A stretch of DNA of 64,000 nucleotides. Origin: Bin87 sp965221295. Its GTDB lineage: Bacteria; Chloroflexota; Dehalococcoidia; Lucifugimonadales; UBA3495. The stretch lies in assembly GCA_965221295.1 (NCBI GenBank), contig OZ244879.1, forward strand, positions 62,001 to 126,000, read 5' to 3'. The position numbers and the translations under genes were made by a program. Within the stretch, counting starts at the first letter, position 1. Every line of letters begins with the position of its first letter. Positions 9,107-18,016 of this stretch are shown piece after piece. Under the pieces are notes generated by a model. The model had not been told where the DNA came from. It worked only from the letters and a program-made list of their open reading frames with translations, and did no database searches.

Positions 9107-9451
9107 ATGATTGGCATTACGGACAACGAGCGGGTGGCCCAGCTGGTTCCCATTGAGGAGCTGGCTGAGCGCCTCCCGGCCCTTCAAAAGATCCTCGCCG
9201 ACGACCCGGACGCCGTGGTGGCCATCACCAAGCACGGCAAACCGCTCATGGCCCTGCTGCCCTGGGATTCTTGGGAGGACACCGAAGATCAGGCGGCCAT
9301 GATGGAAACGCTGGAAATCATGGCCGACCCCAACGCCATGGCCGCCATTCGCCAATCGCAAGCCTCCCCCGACTTGAGCCACTACATTCCTGAAGAGGTC
9401 GTCCTACAACAGCTCAGGGACAAGGGATTAATCGACGGGGACCAGATCTAG
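9107..9451 (+). CDS. Phd/YefM-like antitoxin
   Basis: The product is 114 residues. The first 60 residues (VAQLVPIEELAERLPALQKI and VVAITKHGKPLMALLPWDSW) look like a Phd/YefM N-terminal DNA-binding fold, where the antitoxin asks for a beta hairpin with 'G.P.a.L.p...'. The remaining 50 residues, including SHYIPEEVVLQQLRDKGLI, would wrap the toxin. The start at ATG 9107 is 19 bp after the toxin stop, so the two are probably co-translated. The tail meets the Rieske beta gene on the other strand, overlapping by 4 bp. Confidence 0.7.
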   Translation: MIGITDNERVAQLVPIEELAERLPALQKILADDPDAVVAITKHGKPLMALLPWDSWEDTEDQAAMMETLEIMADPNAMAAIRQSQASPDLSHYIPEEVVLQQLRDKGLIDGDQI

Positions 9452-9987
9452 AAGATGATGCTCAGCGCACCGTGGTCGGACAATTCTTCCAAGTCCAGGA
9501 TCGCCCGCTTGTAGCACAGCTTCAGGCGTCCCTCGACCCGACGCAACCGGACGTCGTATCGCCCCACGTAGGGAGACGATTCGCCCGCCCGGAATCGCCA
9601 CACGGCGACCGACGCGGTCGCTTCGATTTCGTTGGCGTCCGCCGCCGTCACCATGACGTTGCTGATGAATCGGCGCGTCCGCGACCACGGGTATTCCCGG
9701 TGGGCGTGCCGGCTCTTCAGCCGCACGATTCGCGCCGCCATCCGGTTGTAGTCATCGTCGATGAACACCAGGTCAGACTCTGGGTCGCCGTCCGGGAGAT
9801 CCGTGGTCGGCACCACGTAACGCGCGTCTTCGGTGTACAGCGTCAACCACTCGTCGAGGTTCCAGTCATCCAGCAGTCGGGCTTCCAGGTACAGAGTCTG
9901 TTCCACTTCGTGCTGGAGCAACAGGGACTCAGCGCTAGCCGGTAATCCGCGGACGGACGGCGCCGCCGGGGCGATTTGCGTTGCCAT
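9448..9987 (-). CDS. Aromatic-ring-hydroxylating dioxygenase, beta subunit
   Basis: The product is 179 residues with the NTF2/SnoaL-like fold of small dioxygenase subunits: LDDWNLDEWLTLYTEDARYV, later YVGRYDVRLRRVEGRLKLCY and KRAILDLEEL. It would pair with the alpha subunit encoded 19 bp upstream (10007-11344) to make an oligomeric Rieske oxygenase. The substrate cannot be told from sequence. It is the last gene of the minus-strand cluster 9.4-14.7 kb. Confidence 0.85.
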   Translation of the reverse strand: MATQIAPAAPSVRGLPASAESLLLQHEVEQTLYLEARLLDDWNLDEWLTLYTEDARYVVPTTDLPDGDPESDLVFIDDDYNRMAARIVRLKSRHAHREYPWSRTRRFISNVMVTAADANEIEATASVAVWRFRAGESSPYVGRYDVRLRRVEGRLKLCYKRAILDLEELSDHGALSIIF

Positions 9988-10006
9988 GTCCTATCGCCTC
10001 CCGTCG

Positions 10007-11344
10007 CTAGTTGTCGGCCGCAACCGAGAGTTCCGGGGATGGAAGAACCTCCGGAGTTTCGCCAAGGGCCAGGCCACGCTCATACTGTTCCACGTGGGGC
10101 CTGTCCGCAACCAGCGATTGCCACCGCCGCCAGAAGGAACGCATCTGCAGTTCGTCGTTGCCCCTGGGATCCCGATGGAATCCCCGCGAAAGGTCCGACC
10201 ACTCCACACCGCCCGAGCGGAACCCGTGTTGGCAGGACTCCAGGGCCTCGGTATCATCCGGCGTGGCGAACCCACCCGGCCCGAGGAAGCTCAGGAACGA
10301 ATCCAGCCTCCGCCGCAACAATCCGCCAGACTCGTCGGCCGGGGCCATCTCCCAGGCGGTTACGTCCATGCTGTCCGGCCCGGTGGGCTGGAACACCCGG
10401 ATGGTTACCGCCATGATGTCGTTGATCACCAGGTTGGGGAAAATCACCATGTTGCGGCTCTTCTCGCACATGCGCAGAGCCTTGGCCGGCCCGTGCCGGG
10501 CGATGAGGTCGTCTTTGATGCGCTGAATCTCAGGCCTGGCTTCTTCGCCAAAATATGGATGCCACATGGCGATTGGCCTACCGTAGATGGCGTCGTTTTC
10601 CATCACGCCATGCCCATTCCCCAGCGACCTTCCGAATCCGTGCCGGTTGTTGATGGCCGGCACATTGCCACCCACCTCGTTGGCCATGTAGTCGAAGTAG
10701 GTCTGGTGCGTTGGCAGGGCGTGATAACCGTCGATGCTGTTTTCGGCCAGCAGCTTCCAGTTGGCCTTGATGGTGTAGCGGTTCGACCCGGGAATCACCC
10801 GCATCCCGGCCGGGGACTGCTCCGCCACCAGGTCGAGGTACTCCGCCGCGCCCGCCAGATAGTCCACCAGGGACTCGGCGTTGGGGTCGAAGCAGACGAA
10901 GATGAACCCCTGGTAACTGTCGAAGCGGGGCGACCGCAGGCTCATTTCCGCCCGGTCAAAATCTGGGCCGTACCCCTCAACGTCAGGCATCCCGATCAGC
11001 TCGCCGGAGGTATTGAAACTCCAGGCGTGGTAGAAGCACTGAAACACCTGGGCGTTCCCGTGGTCGGTTCGGCAGATCAACGCTCCCCGATGCGGGCAGG
11101 TGTTGTGAAACACCACCAACTCGCCATGCCGGTCCCGGGCGAAGAACAGCGCCCGCTCGGCCACCACCCTACGCGCGTAGTCGCCAGGGTTGGGAATTTC
11201 CGATTCGTGGCCCAGGTACAGCCAGCATTTGTCGAAAATCCGCCGCCTTTCCAACTCGTAGATCTCCGGCGAGATCATGCTGGAACGATGCACCCGGAAT
11301 TTACCCAGGTCGGGGCGGTCATAGACCAGTTCACTTATCTCCAT
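10007..11344 (-). CDS. Rieske non-heme iron dioxygenase, alpha subunit
   Basis: The product is 445 residues. The Rieske [2Fe-2S] ligands are C83 and H85 (CPHRGALIC) and C103 and H106 (CFYH). The catalytic domain contains NWKLLAENSIDGYHALPTHQ, with the His residues expected to bind the mononuclear iron. The enzyme would insert O2 into an aromatic or other unsaturated compound, using electrons from a ferredoxin/reductase that is not encoded here. ATG 11344 follows GAGGAG. The beta subunit gene follows after 19 bp, and a CocE-type hydrolase gene lies 63 bp upstream. Confidence 0.92.
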   Translation of the reverse strand: MEISELVYDRPDLGKFRVHRSSMISPEIYELERRRIFDKCWLYLGHESEIPNPGDYARRVVAERALFFARDRHGELVVFHNTCPHRGALICRTDHGNAQVFQCFYHAWSFNTSGELIGMPDVEGYGPDFDRAEMSLRSPRFDSYQGFIFVCFDPNAESLVDYLAGAAEYLDLVAEQSPAGMRVIPGSNRYTIKANWKLLAENSIDGYHALPTHQTYFDYMANEVGGNVPAINNRHGFGRSLGNGHGVMENDAIYGRPIAMWHPYFGEEARPEIQRIKDDLIARHGPAKALRMCEKSRNMVIFPNLVINDIMAVTIRVFQPTGPDSMDVTAWEMAPADESGGLLRRRLDSFLSFLGPGGFATPDDTEALESCQHGFRSGGVEWSDLSRGFHRDPRGNDELQMRSFWRRWQSLVADRPHVEQYERGLALGETPEVLPSPELSVAADN

Positions 11345-11407
11345 GATGAGCGCTCCTCGTGTCTCTCTGTTGGGCGGCGTGGTCTGCGCGTTGCCACATG
11401 TTACGAT

Positions 11408-13171
11408 TCATCGCGGTATGATCGGCAGCGTGATATGAGACGGGTATTGAGACGTATGGCGCACCGTCTGCCGCGCGGTTTCCAGCCGGGAGTCCACGCC
11501 CAGCGCCGCCCCGGTGTTCGGGTTCCGGTCGAACCGGGGGAAGTTGCTGCTGGATATGTCCACTCGAATCCGGTGGCCGGCCTTGATCAGGTGGCTGGTG
11601 GCCCAAAGGTCAATCGTATAACGGCGCACCTCGCCGGGCGTTACGAATGAAGGTTCGCGGGCCGATGTGCGATACCGGGCGCGAACGATGCCGTCCTGCA
11701 GGTTGTGAGCGAATCCATCAGGTCGCACGTCAACCAGCTTGGCGGTGAAGTCCGTATCCTTGGCGGTGGTGGCCGCGTACAGCGTTACCGTTATGTAGCC
11801 GGTGATTTCCAGGTCGAAATCCAGCGGCTCCGAGGTGAAGCAGAGCACGTCCGGGCGATCTTCCACCGGCCCCTGGTCGAACACGCCGTATTCGATGATC
11901 AGGGTGTTGCCTCCCAGAGTGGGCGCCGGATCCGTCGGATCATAGGTGTATTGATCGGCGGGTTCGTCTGGCTCCGGAGGAATGGTCGAAAGCGTCCCGT
12001 CGCCGCTGCGGGTGTTGGCGCCGCCGCCGGAGTGAAAATACCAGCGGGCGCTCTGGGTACGGGCCAAGGGCCATTCCTGTTCGTCTCGCCACCGGTTTTC
12101 TCCCATCACGAACAGACGCACCGGCGGGTCGTCCATGATGCCCGTCTCCTCTCCCTTCAGCCAGTAGTCGTACCAACGCAACAGGTAGTCGTGGAGTTCG
12201 ATGGCCGCCTCCGAGCCGAAGTCGATGTTGCCGGCGCCTCCCGTGGTAGGTTCCGTGAAGGGCCGCAGGTGCGCCCAGGGGCCGACCAGCAACTTCTGGT
12301 TGCGCCGCGCCAGCTCGCTGCCCCCATGCTTGCGGATGCTCTGGAAGGCGTTCAGCGCGCCTTCCAGGAAAATGTCATACCACGAACTGACGTGGAACAT
12401 GGGAATGGTGACGTTCCTGGCCTGTCGATTCAGGTTCAGGCCCCACCAATACGGACCGTCTCGCTCTTGGTCGAAATACTCGTGAAAATAAGGCGCCGCC
12501 TCCGGCAAGCGGTCGATCCAGTCCCGCAGGGGCAGGTGGCGGTACCATTCATCCGACAGTGGCTGCCCAAAATTGCCGGGCTCGATCACGTACTCGTCCA
12601 TCTTGGCCAGCAGGTCCTGGCGACCGCTCCGTGCCAGCGTATTGCGACCCTTCAGGATGGCGTAGGGCACAGTCCATCCCCATTCCATGGCGCCGCCGGT
12701 GTGGTACACCCAGGACTGGTGGAAGTCGGAGGACGCCGAAACCGTGGCCATGGTACGCAGGTGCGGCGGCAGCGGACGCTTCCCCGCCAAGGTGTACTGT
12801 GTCGCCCCCAAGTAGCTCTGTCCAGTTGTCGCCACCTGGCCGGTGGACCACGGTTGTCTCGCCGCCCATTCCACGGTGTCGTAACCGTCCAGCGCTTCCT
12901 GGAACAGCGGGTTGTATTCCCCTTCCGAGTTGAACCGGCCGCGCACGTCTTGACTCAGTAGCACGTATCCGTTGCGGGGAAAGAACCAGATGGAATGGTC
13001 TGGGTTGTCCAGGTATCCGTCTTTGCCATAGGGCCCGCGATTGACCAGCACAGGGAACCGGCCCGGAGCGTCCGGCCGCACCACATCGGTCGCCAACCCA
13101 ACGCCGTCCCGCATCGGAACCATCACGTTGGGCTCGCGTATAACCTGGTATTGGCGTCGCTGGGCGGTCAT
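11408..13171 (-). CDS. CocE/NonD family hydrolase
   Basis: The product is 587 residues of the X-Pro dipeptidyl-peptidase/cocaine-esterase family. An alpha/beta hydrolase domain with the nucleophile Ser119 in TTGQSYLGATQ is followed by a C-terminal jelly-roll domain ending with YTIDLWATSHLIKAGHRIRV and DISSSNFPRFDRN. It probably hydrolyses an ester or amide. ATG 13171 follows GGAGG by 6 bases; the ORF can extend to 13255 without a ribosome site. It lies upstream of the Rieske pair on the same strand, so hydrolysis followed by ring oxidation is a plausible joint pathway. Confidence 0.88.
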   Translation of the reverse strand: MTAQRRQYQVIREPNVMVPMRDGVGLATDVVRPDAPGRFPVLVNRGPYGKDGYLDNPDHSIWFFPRNGYVLLSQDVRGRFNSEGEYNPLFQEALDGYDTVEWAARQPWSTGQVATTGQSYLGATQYTLAGKRPLPPHLRTMATVSASSDFHQSWVYHTGGAMEWGWTVPYAILKGRNTLARSGRQDLLAKMDEYVIEPGNFGQPLSDEWYRHLPLRDWIDRLPEAAPYFHEYFDQERDGPYWWGLNLNRQARNVTIPMFHVSSWYDIFLEGALNAFQSIRKHGGSELARRNQKLLVGPWAHLRPFTEPTTGGAGNIDFGSEAAIELHDYLLRWYDYWLKGEETGIMDDPPVRLFVMGENRWRDEQEWPLARTQSARWYFHSGGGANTRSGDGTLSTIPPEPDEPADQYTYDPTDPAPTLGGNTLIIEYGVFDQGPVEDRPDVLCFTSEPLDFDLEITGYITVTLYAATTAKDTDFTAKLVDVRPDGFAHNLQDGIVRARYRTSAREPSFVTPGEVRRYTIDLWATSHLIKAGHRIRVDISSSNFPRFDRNPNTGAALGVDSRLETARQTVRHTSQYPSHITLPIIPR

Positions 13172-13307
13172 GGCGGCCTCCGGTCCGGAACGGTTGAAGC
13201 TTCGATCATCGCCGCCAACGATACCCGGCCCGGCCAGCAGCGTCAATCCGGTCAAGAGGCGGCCGGCCGCGCTCCGCCAACTATCATGGCGAGGGGATCG
13301 CCGTCTT

Positions 13308-13493
13308 TCATGGCAGCGCCGCCAGGAGCCGGCTGCCGCGAACCACCAAGCCAGCGTCCGCCTGCTTCACCGCGGTCAGCGCCACTTCCTCGGTCAGGTT
13401 ATCCGCCGCGTCCGGCTGCGTTGCAGGTTGACCAGCGCGTGGGGTCAGGACGCCATCGTCGCCAACGTTCCCCACCATGGAATAATATCCCAT
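13308..13493 (-). pseudogene. Possible relic of an HpaB-type monooxygenase
   Basis: A 61-codon stretch encodes ALTAVKQADAGLVVRGSRLL after a TP-R-PATQPDAADNLTEEV run. This resembles the middle segment of 4-hydroxyphenylacetate 3-hydroxylase (HpaB), where an aspartate-glycine and 'VVRGA.MLATL' motif precede the active-site part. No start, no N-terminal domain and no continuation are seen. The similarity is short and judged from memory. If right, the cluster once held a second flavin-dependent hydroxylase. Confidence 0.28.
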
Positions 13494-13611
13494 GAAATAA
13501 TATCCGTTGTTGCCGCGTCGCCATTGCCCCTGGCGACAACACGGGGAATATGGTCGCGTGAAGGGGAGTGGTCAAGGGGGTGTCGCCAGAATGCGGTGGC
13601 GGAATGCGGCG
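13494..13611 (-). other. Intergenic region with long-arm stem-loop
   Basis: CTGGCGACA (13530-13538) pairs with TGTCGCCAG (13581-13589) around a 42-base loop, just downstream of the LLM gene. It may help end that transcript. Otherwise nothing is seen. Confidence 0.3.
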
Positions 13612-14664
13612 TCATTTGAAGGCGGGCATCACCTCTTCGGTAAGCAGCTTCAGGCTCCGATGCACCGCCTCTTGGGGCAGGAATCCGCCGGGGTTGAGTT
13701 CAGCGGTAACGCCGGAGACTCCCAAAACCTCCTTGAATTCCTGAATGCGGTCGATCACTCGCTCAGGGCTGCCAAACACCACGCGGGTTTGCAGCAGGTC
13801 CTCATAGGTGGAGTTGACCAGTTTTTCGTAACGTTGCTGCCGGCGCTCGGGCGCGGCGACACCGGCCCGCCCCAGGGAGTACTCGAACAGCTCTCGTTGC
13901 CGAGTGAAGAACGCTTCAATGCTCTCCTTGGGTTCCTCGATGGCTTCGGCGTCGCTGGGGGCGATGTACATGGGGAAACGCACGTTGATGTCTCCCCCGT
14001 CGCCGCCATGTCCCGCCGCTTTCCACTCGGTCTTGTAGTCCTCTAGGTTGGTCTTGAGGTCCTCGACGTCCATGGCCCGCAGGCCCAGGAAGATGGGGTG
14101 GCCCAATCGGCCGATGCGTCCGAAGCTGTCGTCGCTGCTGGCGGCGATGCGGATCTTGGGATGGGGTTGCTGATAAGGCAGGGGCGACAGCGTGGCGTTG
14201 GTGATGGTGTTGTACTTGCCCTGGTAGGAGAAGGTCTCGCCCGACCACGCCATTAGGATGATGTCCAGCGCTTCCTGGAACCGTTCTCGGCTCTCGGCGT
14301 AGTCGATGCCCATGATGTCGTAAGCGCGCACGTTGCCGCTTCGCCCCATGCCGAACTCGAACCGGCCCTGGCTCAACTGGTCAACGGTGGCGGCCTCTTC
14401 AGCGATGCGGAGCGGATGGATCAGCGGCAGCACCTGCACCGCCATGCCGACCCGCAGATTCTTGGTGCGGGTGGCGATGGAACTGGCGATCACGATGGGA
14501 GCCGACAGCACCGACCGGTTGGGGTTGAAGTGCATCTCGCCCAGCCATACCGTATCCAAGCCCATTTCTTCCGCCAGGTCCACCTCGGCCATGGCCGCCT
14601 GCAGCGCGGCGGCATGATTGGGATGGCTGCCGATGGTAAAGTCCGCGTTGATTCCAAAGTCCAT
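13612..14664 (-). CDS. LLM class flavin-dependent oxidoreductase
   Basis: The product is 350 residues with the luciferase-like TIM barrel: DTVWLGEMHFNPNRSVLSAP, then GMAVQVLPLIHPLRIAEEAA, and GRFEFGMGRSG. These enzymes use reduced FMN (or F420) to oxidise small organic molecules; the substrate is unknown. ATG 14664 follows AGGTGA. It heads the minus-strand cluster with CocE and the Rieske pair. SAR202-type Chloroflexota carry many such genes, which is part of the taxonomic guess. Confidence 0.9.
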   Translation of the reverse strand: MDFGINADFTIGSHPNHAAALQAAMAEVDLAEEMGLDTVWLGEMHFNPNRSVLSAPIVIASSIATRTKNLRVGMAVQVLPLIHPLRIAEEAATVDQLSQGRFEFGMGRSGNVRAYDIMGIDYAESRERFQEALDIILMAWSGETFSYQGKYNTITNATLSPLPYQQPHPKIRIAASSDDSFGRIGRLGHPIFLGLRAMDVEDLKTNLEDYKTEWKAAGHGGDGGDINVRFPMYIAPSDAEAIEEPKESIEAFFTRQRELFEYSLGRAGVAAPERRQQRYEKLVNSTYEDLLQTRVVFGSPERVIDRIQEFKEVLGVSGVTAELNPGGFLPQEAVHRSLKLLTEEVMPAFK

Positions 14665-14756
14665 AAATTCACCTCGCTGGCGTCGGGCGCCTTTCCCGCT
14701 GGAGTTGCTTCACCCGTGGCAAGTTCATAGTGGGACAGTACAGCGCTCGCCAACCT

Positions 14757-15138
14757 GCGGTCAATGCGAGCCCTTCGGTGTCTGGCATTGCGAGCCCTTC
14801 CCCGTCTGGCATTGGGATCCCTTCCTTAACTGGCATTGCGAGCCCTTACCTACCTGTCATTGCGAGCGTAGCGCGGCAATCTCGTCGGCCGCAACCCGCG
14901 GCCGTCCGTCGCTCCACCCTCCCGCCCCAGCGGCCGTTCGCTCGCGCAGCCCTTCGCCCAGGCAACGGGATTGCCGCGTCGCTGGCGCTCCTCGCAATGA
15001 CAGTTAAGGAGCGCTTCTCGCAATGGCAGGTAAAGAATGCTCCTCGCAATCGTAGTTGCTATGGCGCCATTGCGAGCCCTTACCCACCTGTCATTGCGAG
15101 CGCAGCGCGGCAATCTCGTCGGCGGCAAGCCGCTGGCG
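14757..15138. repeat. Palindromic repeat block A
   Basis: One complete element spans 14854-15003: CTGTCATTGCGAG at the left end and CTCGCAATGACAG at the right end, with inner arms GCGCGGCAATC and GATTGCCGCG. A left half-element is at 15088-15138, and degenerate copies of ATTGCGAGCCCTT are at 14763-14850. Short ORFs here are by-products of the repeat. The block separates the divergent LLM and DUF1800 genes. Confidence 0.9.
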
Positions 15139-15151
15139 TGCCGGTCCGTTC

Positions 15152-15181
15152 TTGACACTGCGGCGGGCCTGCGGGTAGTAT
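15152..15181 (+). promoter_or_regulatory. Candidate promoter for the DUF1800-DUF1501-NHL genes
   Basis: TTGACA (15152-15157), an 18-bp spacer and TAGTAT (15176-15181) lie about 130 bp before ATG 15314. The -35 is perfect and the -10 is weak. Confidence 0.5.
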
Positions 15182-15313
15182 GCGGGCGTCCGGCGCAGTG
15201 GCTGCGCCCTTGCAATTGGCTTGGAATTTGCACGGTTTCCGCAATGGAATGTTCGGTTTTGTGATGAAACCGTGGCTGTCAATCTATCGTCTATTACGGA
15301 GGAGGTATCCGCA

Positions 15314-16720
15314 ATGCCCACCAATCAGGAAATTGCCCAGATGGCGCATTTGCTGCGTCGGGCCGGCTTCGGCGCAACCTACGCCGAGATAGAAGAACGC
15401 GCCGCCAACGGTTACCAGGAAACCGTCGAAGAGTTGCTGGATCCCATTGCGCAACCAGACCTGGAAATGGATATCCTCGAGCGCCATTTCGTCGATTGGA
15501 AGGAGTTGAACGCCCTGGAAGTGAACCAGGCGTATCTCACCTACCGGATGATCAACACCAAGCGCCCGTTGCAGGAAAAGATGGCCCTGTTCTGGCACGG
15601 CATCTTTTGCACCGGCAACTCCAAGTGCGAGCACGGCCGGCAGATCCAGTTGCAACTGGACATGTTCCGCGAATTCGGAATGGGTAGCTTCGAAACCCTG
15701 CTCAAGGGACTGGCTCGAGACCCGGCCATGGTGTTCTACCTAGACAACTGCATGAGCCACAAGGGGGCCATCAACGAGAACTGGGGACGGGAGCTGCTGG
15801 AGCTGTTCTCCATGGGCGTTGGCATGGACGGACACGCCAACTACTCCGAGGACGACGTGAAAGAAGCGGCCCGGGCCTTTACCGGCTGGACCATAACCAA
15901 CGCGATTCCGCGGTATCCCTACGGTCGCTATGAATCGGCGTTCATCTACAACCCCTACGACCACGACGAGGACCAAAAAACCTTCCTTGGCGAAACCGGC
16001 AACTGGAACGGCGACAACATCGTTGAGATCATTTGCCGCCAGCCATCGGCCGCTCGGTTCGTGTCCCGGCACCTGTACAACTTCTTCGTGGCCGACGAAG
16101 TGCAGGTTCCGGCCTGGCAGAACACGCCGCCTCGGGATCCGGAAGCCATCGCCCTGCTGGAACAGACCTACTTCGATTCTGGCTACGACCTGACAGCGAT
16201 GCTGCGCGTTTTGTTCAACTCGGACTTCTTCAAGAACGCGCGCTTCGAGAAGGTCAAGAGCCCCACGGAGGTCGTGATCGGGACGATGCGTTTGGTGCAG
16301 GACTTCACCTCTCCCAAGCTGGGGCTGCAGCCACTGGCCAACACCATCCGCTACATGGGTCAGGACCTGATGAATCCGCCCACCGTTGAAGGGTGGCACA
16401 CCGGGGCCGAATGGATCGATTCGGGCACGTTGGTGGAACGCATCAACTTTGCGGCGGACCAGGTGGGCAACACGGAGTTGCCGGGGATTCAGGACATTGT
16501 GGCGCGACTGGGCCGTGAACAGGTGACCAGCCCAGACGCCATCGTTGACCGCTGCCTGGAAATGGTGGGCGCCTATGAACTGGCCCCCGAAACCAGGGAC
16601 CAGTTGATCGCTTACACCAGCGGCAACGGCGCCGTAACCCCAGGCGCTCCGGCGTACTCGGACGCCATCGCGCAGACGCTTCAGCTCATCGTGAGCACCC
16701 AAGAGTACCAGTTCGCGTAA
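15314..16720 (+). CDS. DUF1800 domain-containing protein
   Basis: The product is 468 residues. It begins MPTNQEIAQMAHLLRRAGFG and includes PLQEKMALFWHGIFCTGNSK, ENWGRELLELFSMGVG and NPPTVEGWHTGAEWID, all typical of DUF1800. The family's biochemical role is not established. ATG 15314 follows GGAGGAGG; longer ORF starts lack a site. It pairs with a DUF1501 gene 84 bp downstream, a very common arrangement. No signal peptide is visible, unlike some relatives. Confidence 0.9.
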   Translation: MPTNQEIAQMAHLLRRAGFGATYAEIEERAANGYQETVEELLDPIAQPDLEMDILERHFVDWKELNALEVNQAYLTYRMINTKRPLQEKMALFWHGIFCTGNSKCEHGRQIQLQLDMFREFGMGSFETLLKGLARDPAMVFYLDNCMSHKGAINENWGRELLELFSMGVGMDGHANYSEDDVKEAARAFTGWTITNAIPRYPYGRYESAFIYNPYDHDEDQKTFLGETGNWNGDNIVEIICRQPSAARFVSRHLYNFFVADEVQVPAWQNTPPRDPEAIALLEQTYFDSGYDLTAMLRVLFNSDFFKNARFEKVKSPTEVVIGTMRLVQDFTSPKLGLQPLANTIRYMGQDLMNPPTVEGWHTGAEWIDSGTLVERINFAADQVGNTELPGIQDIVARLGREQVTSPDAIVDRCLEMVGAYELAPETRDQLIAYTSGNGAVTPGAPAYSDAIAQTLQLIVSTQEYQFA

Positions 16721-16804
16721 CCGCGCGCCAGCAAAAGGCAGACTTGGTTGAGGCGCGGCGCACCAACGCGGCGTCTCGACCGATTCACCGACAGGAGATT
16801 CAAA

Positions 16805-17938
16805 ATGACCGCAACGAAGAAAGACCCGGTTCTGGTCGTGCTCCAGCTTTCCGGCGGCAATGACGCGCTGAACACCCTGGTTCCCCATGGCGACCCTCTG
16901 TATTATGACAATCGTCCGTCGGTTCGGGTTCCGGAAGGCCAGGCGCTGGACATCGACGGGTACGTAGGGTTGAACCCCAACATGGGGCCGTTGAAGCGGC
17001 TCTACGATGAAGGCAAGGTCGCCGTCATCCAGGGCGTCGGTTACGACAACCCTAACCGCAGCCACTTCCGCAGCATGGACATCTGGCACACCTGCGAGCC
17101 CGACAAGCAGGGCACCGAGGGTTGGTTGGGCCGTACCATACGCGAGTTGGACCCGAACAAGGACAACGTGCTGACCGGGGTGAACTTTGGCCGGGGTCTG
17201 CCTCGCGCTCTGGCGGCGCCGGGCGTGCCGGTGGCGTCGGTGGGCAACCTGGCGACCTACGGCGTGCTGACCGGAATCAACGCCGAGGAGCAACGCGCCG
17301 AGGCTCTGGACATCTTCTCCAAGATGTACTCACCCACCATTGGGCGCAGCTCGGTGGTCGATTACCTGTCCCAGACCGGCATGGACGCCCTGAAGGGCGC
17401 CGACATTCTGAGCGCCGCTCCTGAGATGTACAGTTCCACCGTGGAGTACGGCGACGACGTGGTGGCTCAGTACATGAAGAACATCGCGCAGGTGCACCTG
17501 GCCGGCTTCGGCTCCCGGATTCTGTACACCACAGCGCCGTACAACAGCTTCGACACCCACGCCGGGGAGTTGGCCGCCCACGCCAGCCTGTGGACGAACA
17601 CCTCCAACGCCATCGCGGACTTCATGGACGACCTGCGGGAGCACAACGCCAGCGACAACGTGACCTTGCTGGTATTCACCGAATTCGGCCGGCGAGTGCA
17701 CGACAACGGCTCCGGCACCGACCACGGCAGCGGCGGCGTCGCCTTCGTGGTGGGCGACAACGTCAAGGGCGGATTGTACGGCGAATATCCGTCGTTGGAG
17801 GAGGACAAGCTGCTGGAGGGCGACCTGCACTTCAACAACGACTTCCGCAACCTATACACCGACCTGTTGGAAAACTGGATGGGGCTGGACGCGCAGCCGC
17901 TGGTGAACGGGCGGTTTGAGAAGTTCAACTTCATCTAA
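16805..17938 (+). CDS. DUF1501 domain-containing protein
   Basis: The product is 377 residues from ATG 16805 (preceded by CAGGAG). LVVLQLSGGNDALNTLVPHG, GVGYDNPNRSHFRSMDIWHT and NVTLLVFTEFGRRVHDNGSG followed by TDHGSGG are typical of DUF1501, a family related in fold to alkaline-phosphatase/sulfatase-like proteins. Relatives often carry a Tat signal; none is seen here. Its function is unknown but is presumably shared with the DUF1800 product. Confidence 0.9.
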   Translation: MTATKKDPVLVVLQLSGGNDALNTLVPHGDPLYYDNRPSVRVPEGQALDIDGYVGLNPNMGPLKRLYDEGKVAVIQGVGYDNPNRSHFRSMDIWHTCEPDKQGTEGWLGRTIRELDPNKDNVLTGVNFGRGLPRALAAPGVPVASVGNLATYGVLTGINAEEQRAEALDIFSKMYSPTIGRSSVVDYLSQTGMDALKGADILSAAPEMYSSTVEYGDDVVAQYMKNIAQVHLAGFGSRILYTTAPYNSFDTHAGELAAHASLWTNTSNAIADFMDDLREHNASDNVTLLVFTEFGRRVHDNGSGTDHGSGGVAFVVGDNVKGGLYGEYPSLEEDKLLEGDLHFNNDFRNLYTDLLENWMGLDAQPLVNGRFEKFNFI

Positions 17939-18016
17939 CCGGCGCGCCTGGGCGGGGAACCAAGCCGCTCCCCACCGGCCTTCTGCCTCAACATCCGCTC
18001 CAACGGAGGATACAGA

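Noticed and set aside
9833..11650. 605-codon plus-strand ORF across the Rieske genes
   Set aside because: It lies opposite two well-supported dioxygenase genes and shows no family motifs.
14740..15260. Short ORFs in repeat block A and similar ORFs in blocks B-F
   Set aside because: Their protein sequences are translations of the same DNA repeat in several frames, so they do not behave as genes.
15740..17293. 517-codon minus-strand ORF across DUF1800 and DUF1501
   Set aside because: It is a shadow of two recognised genes and has no motifs of its own.
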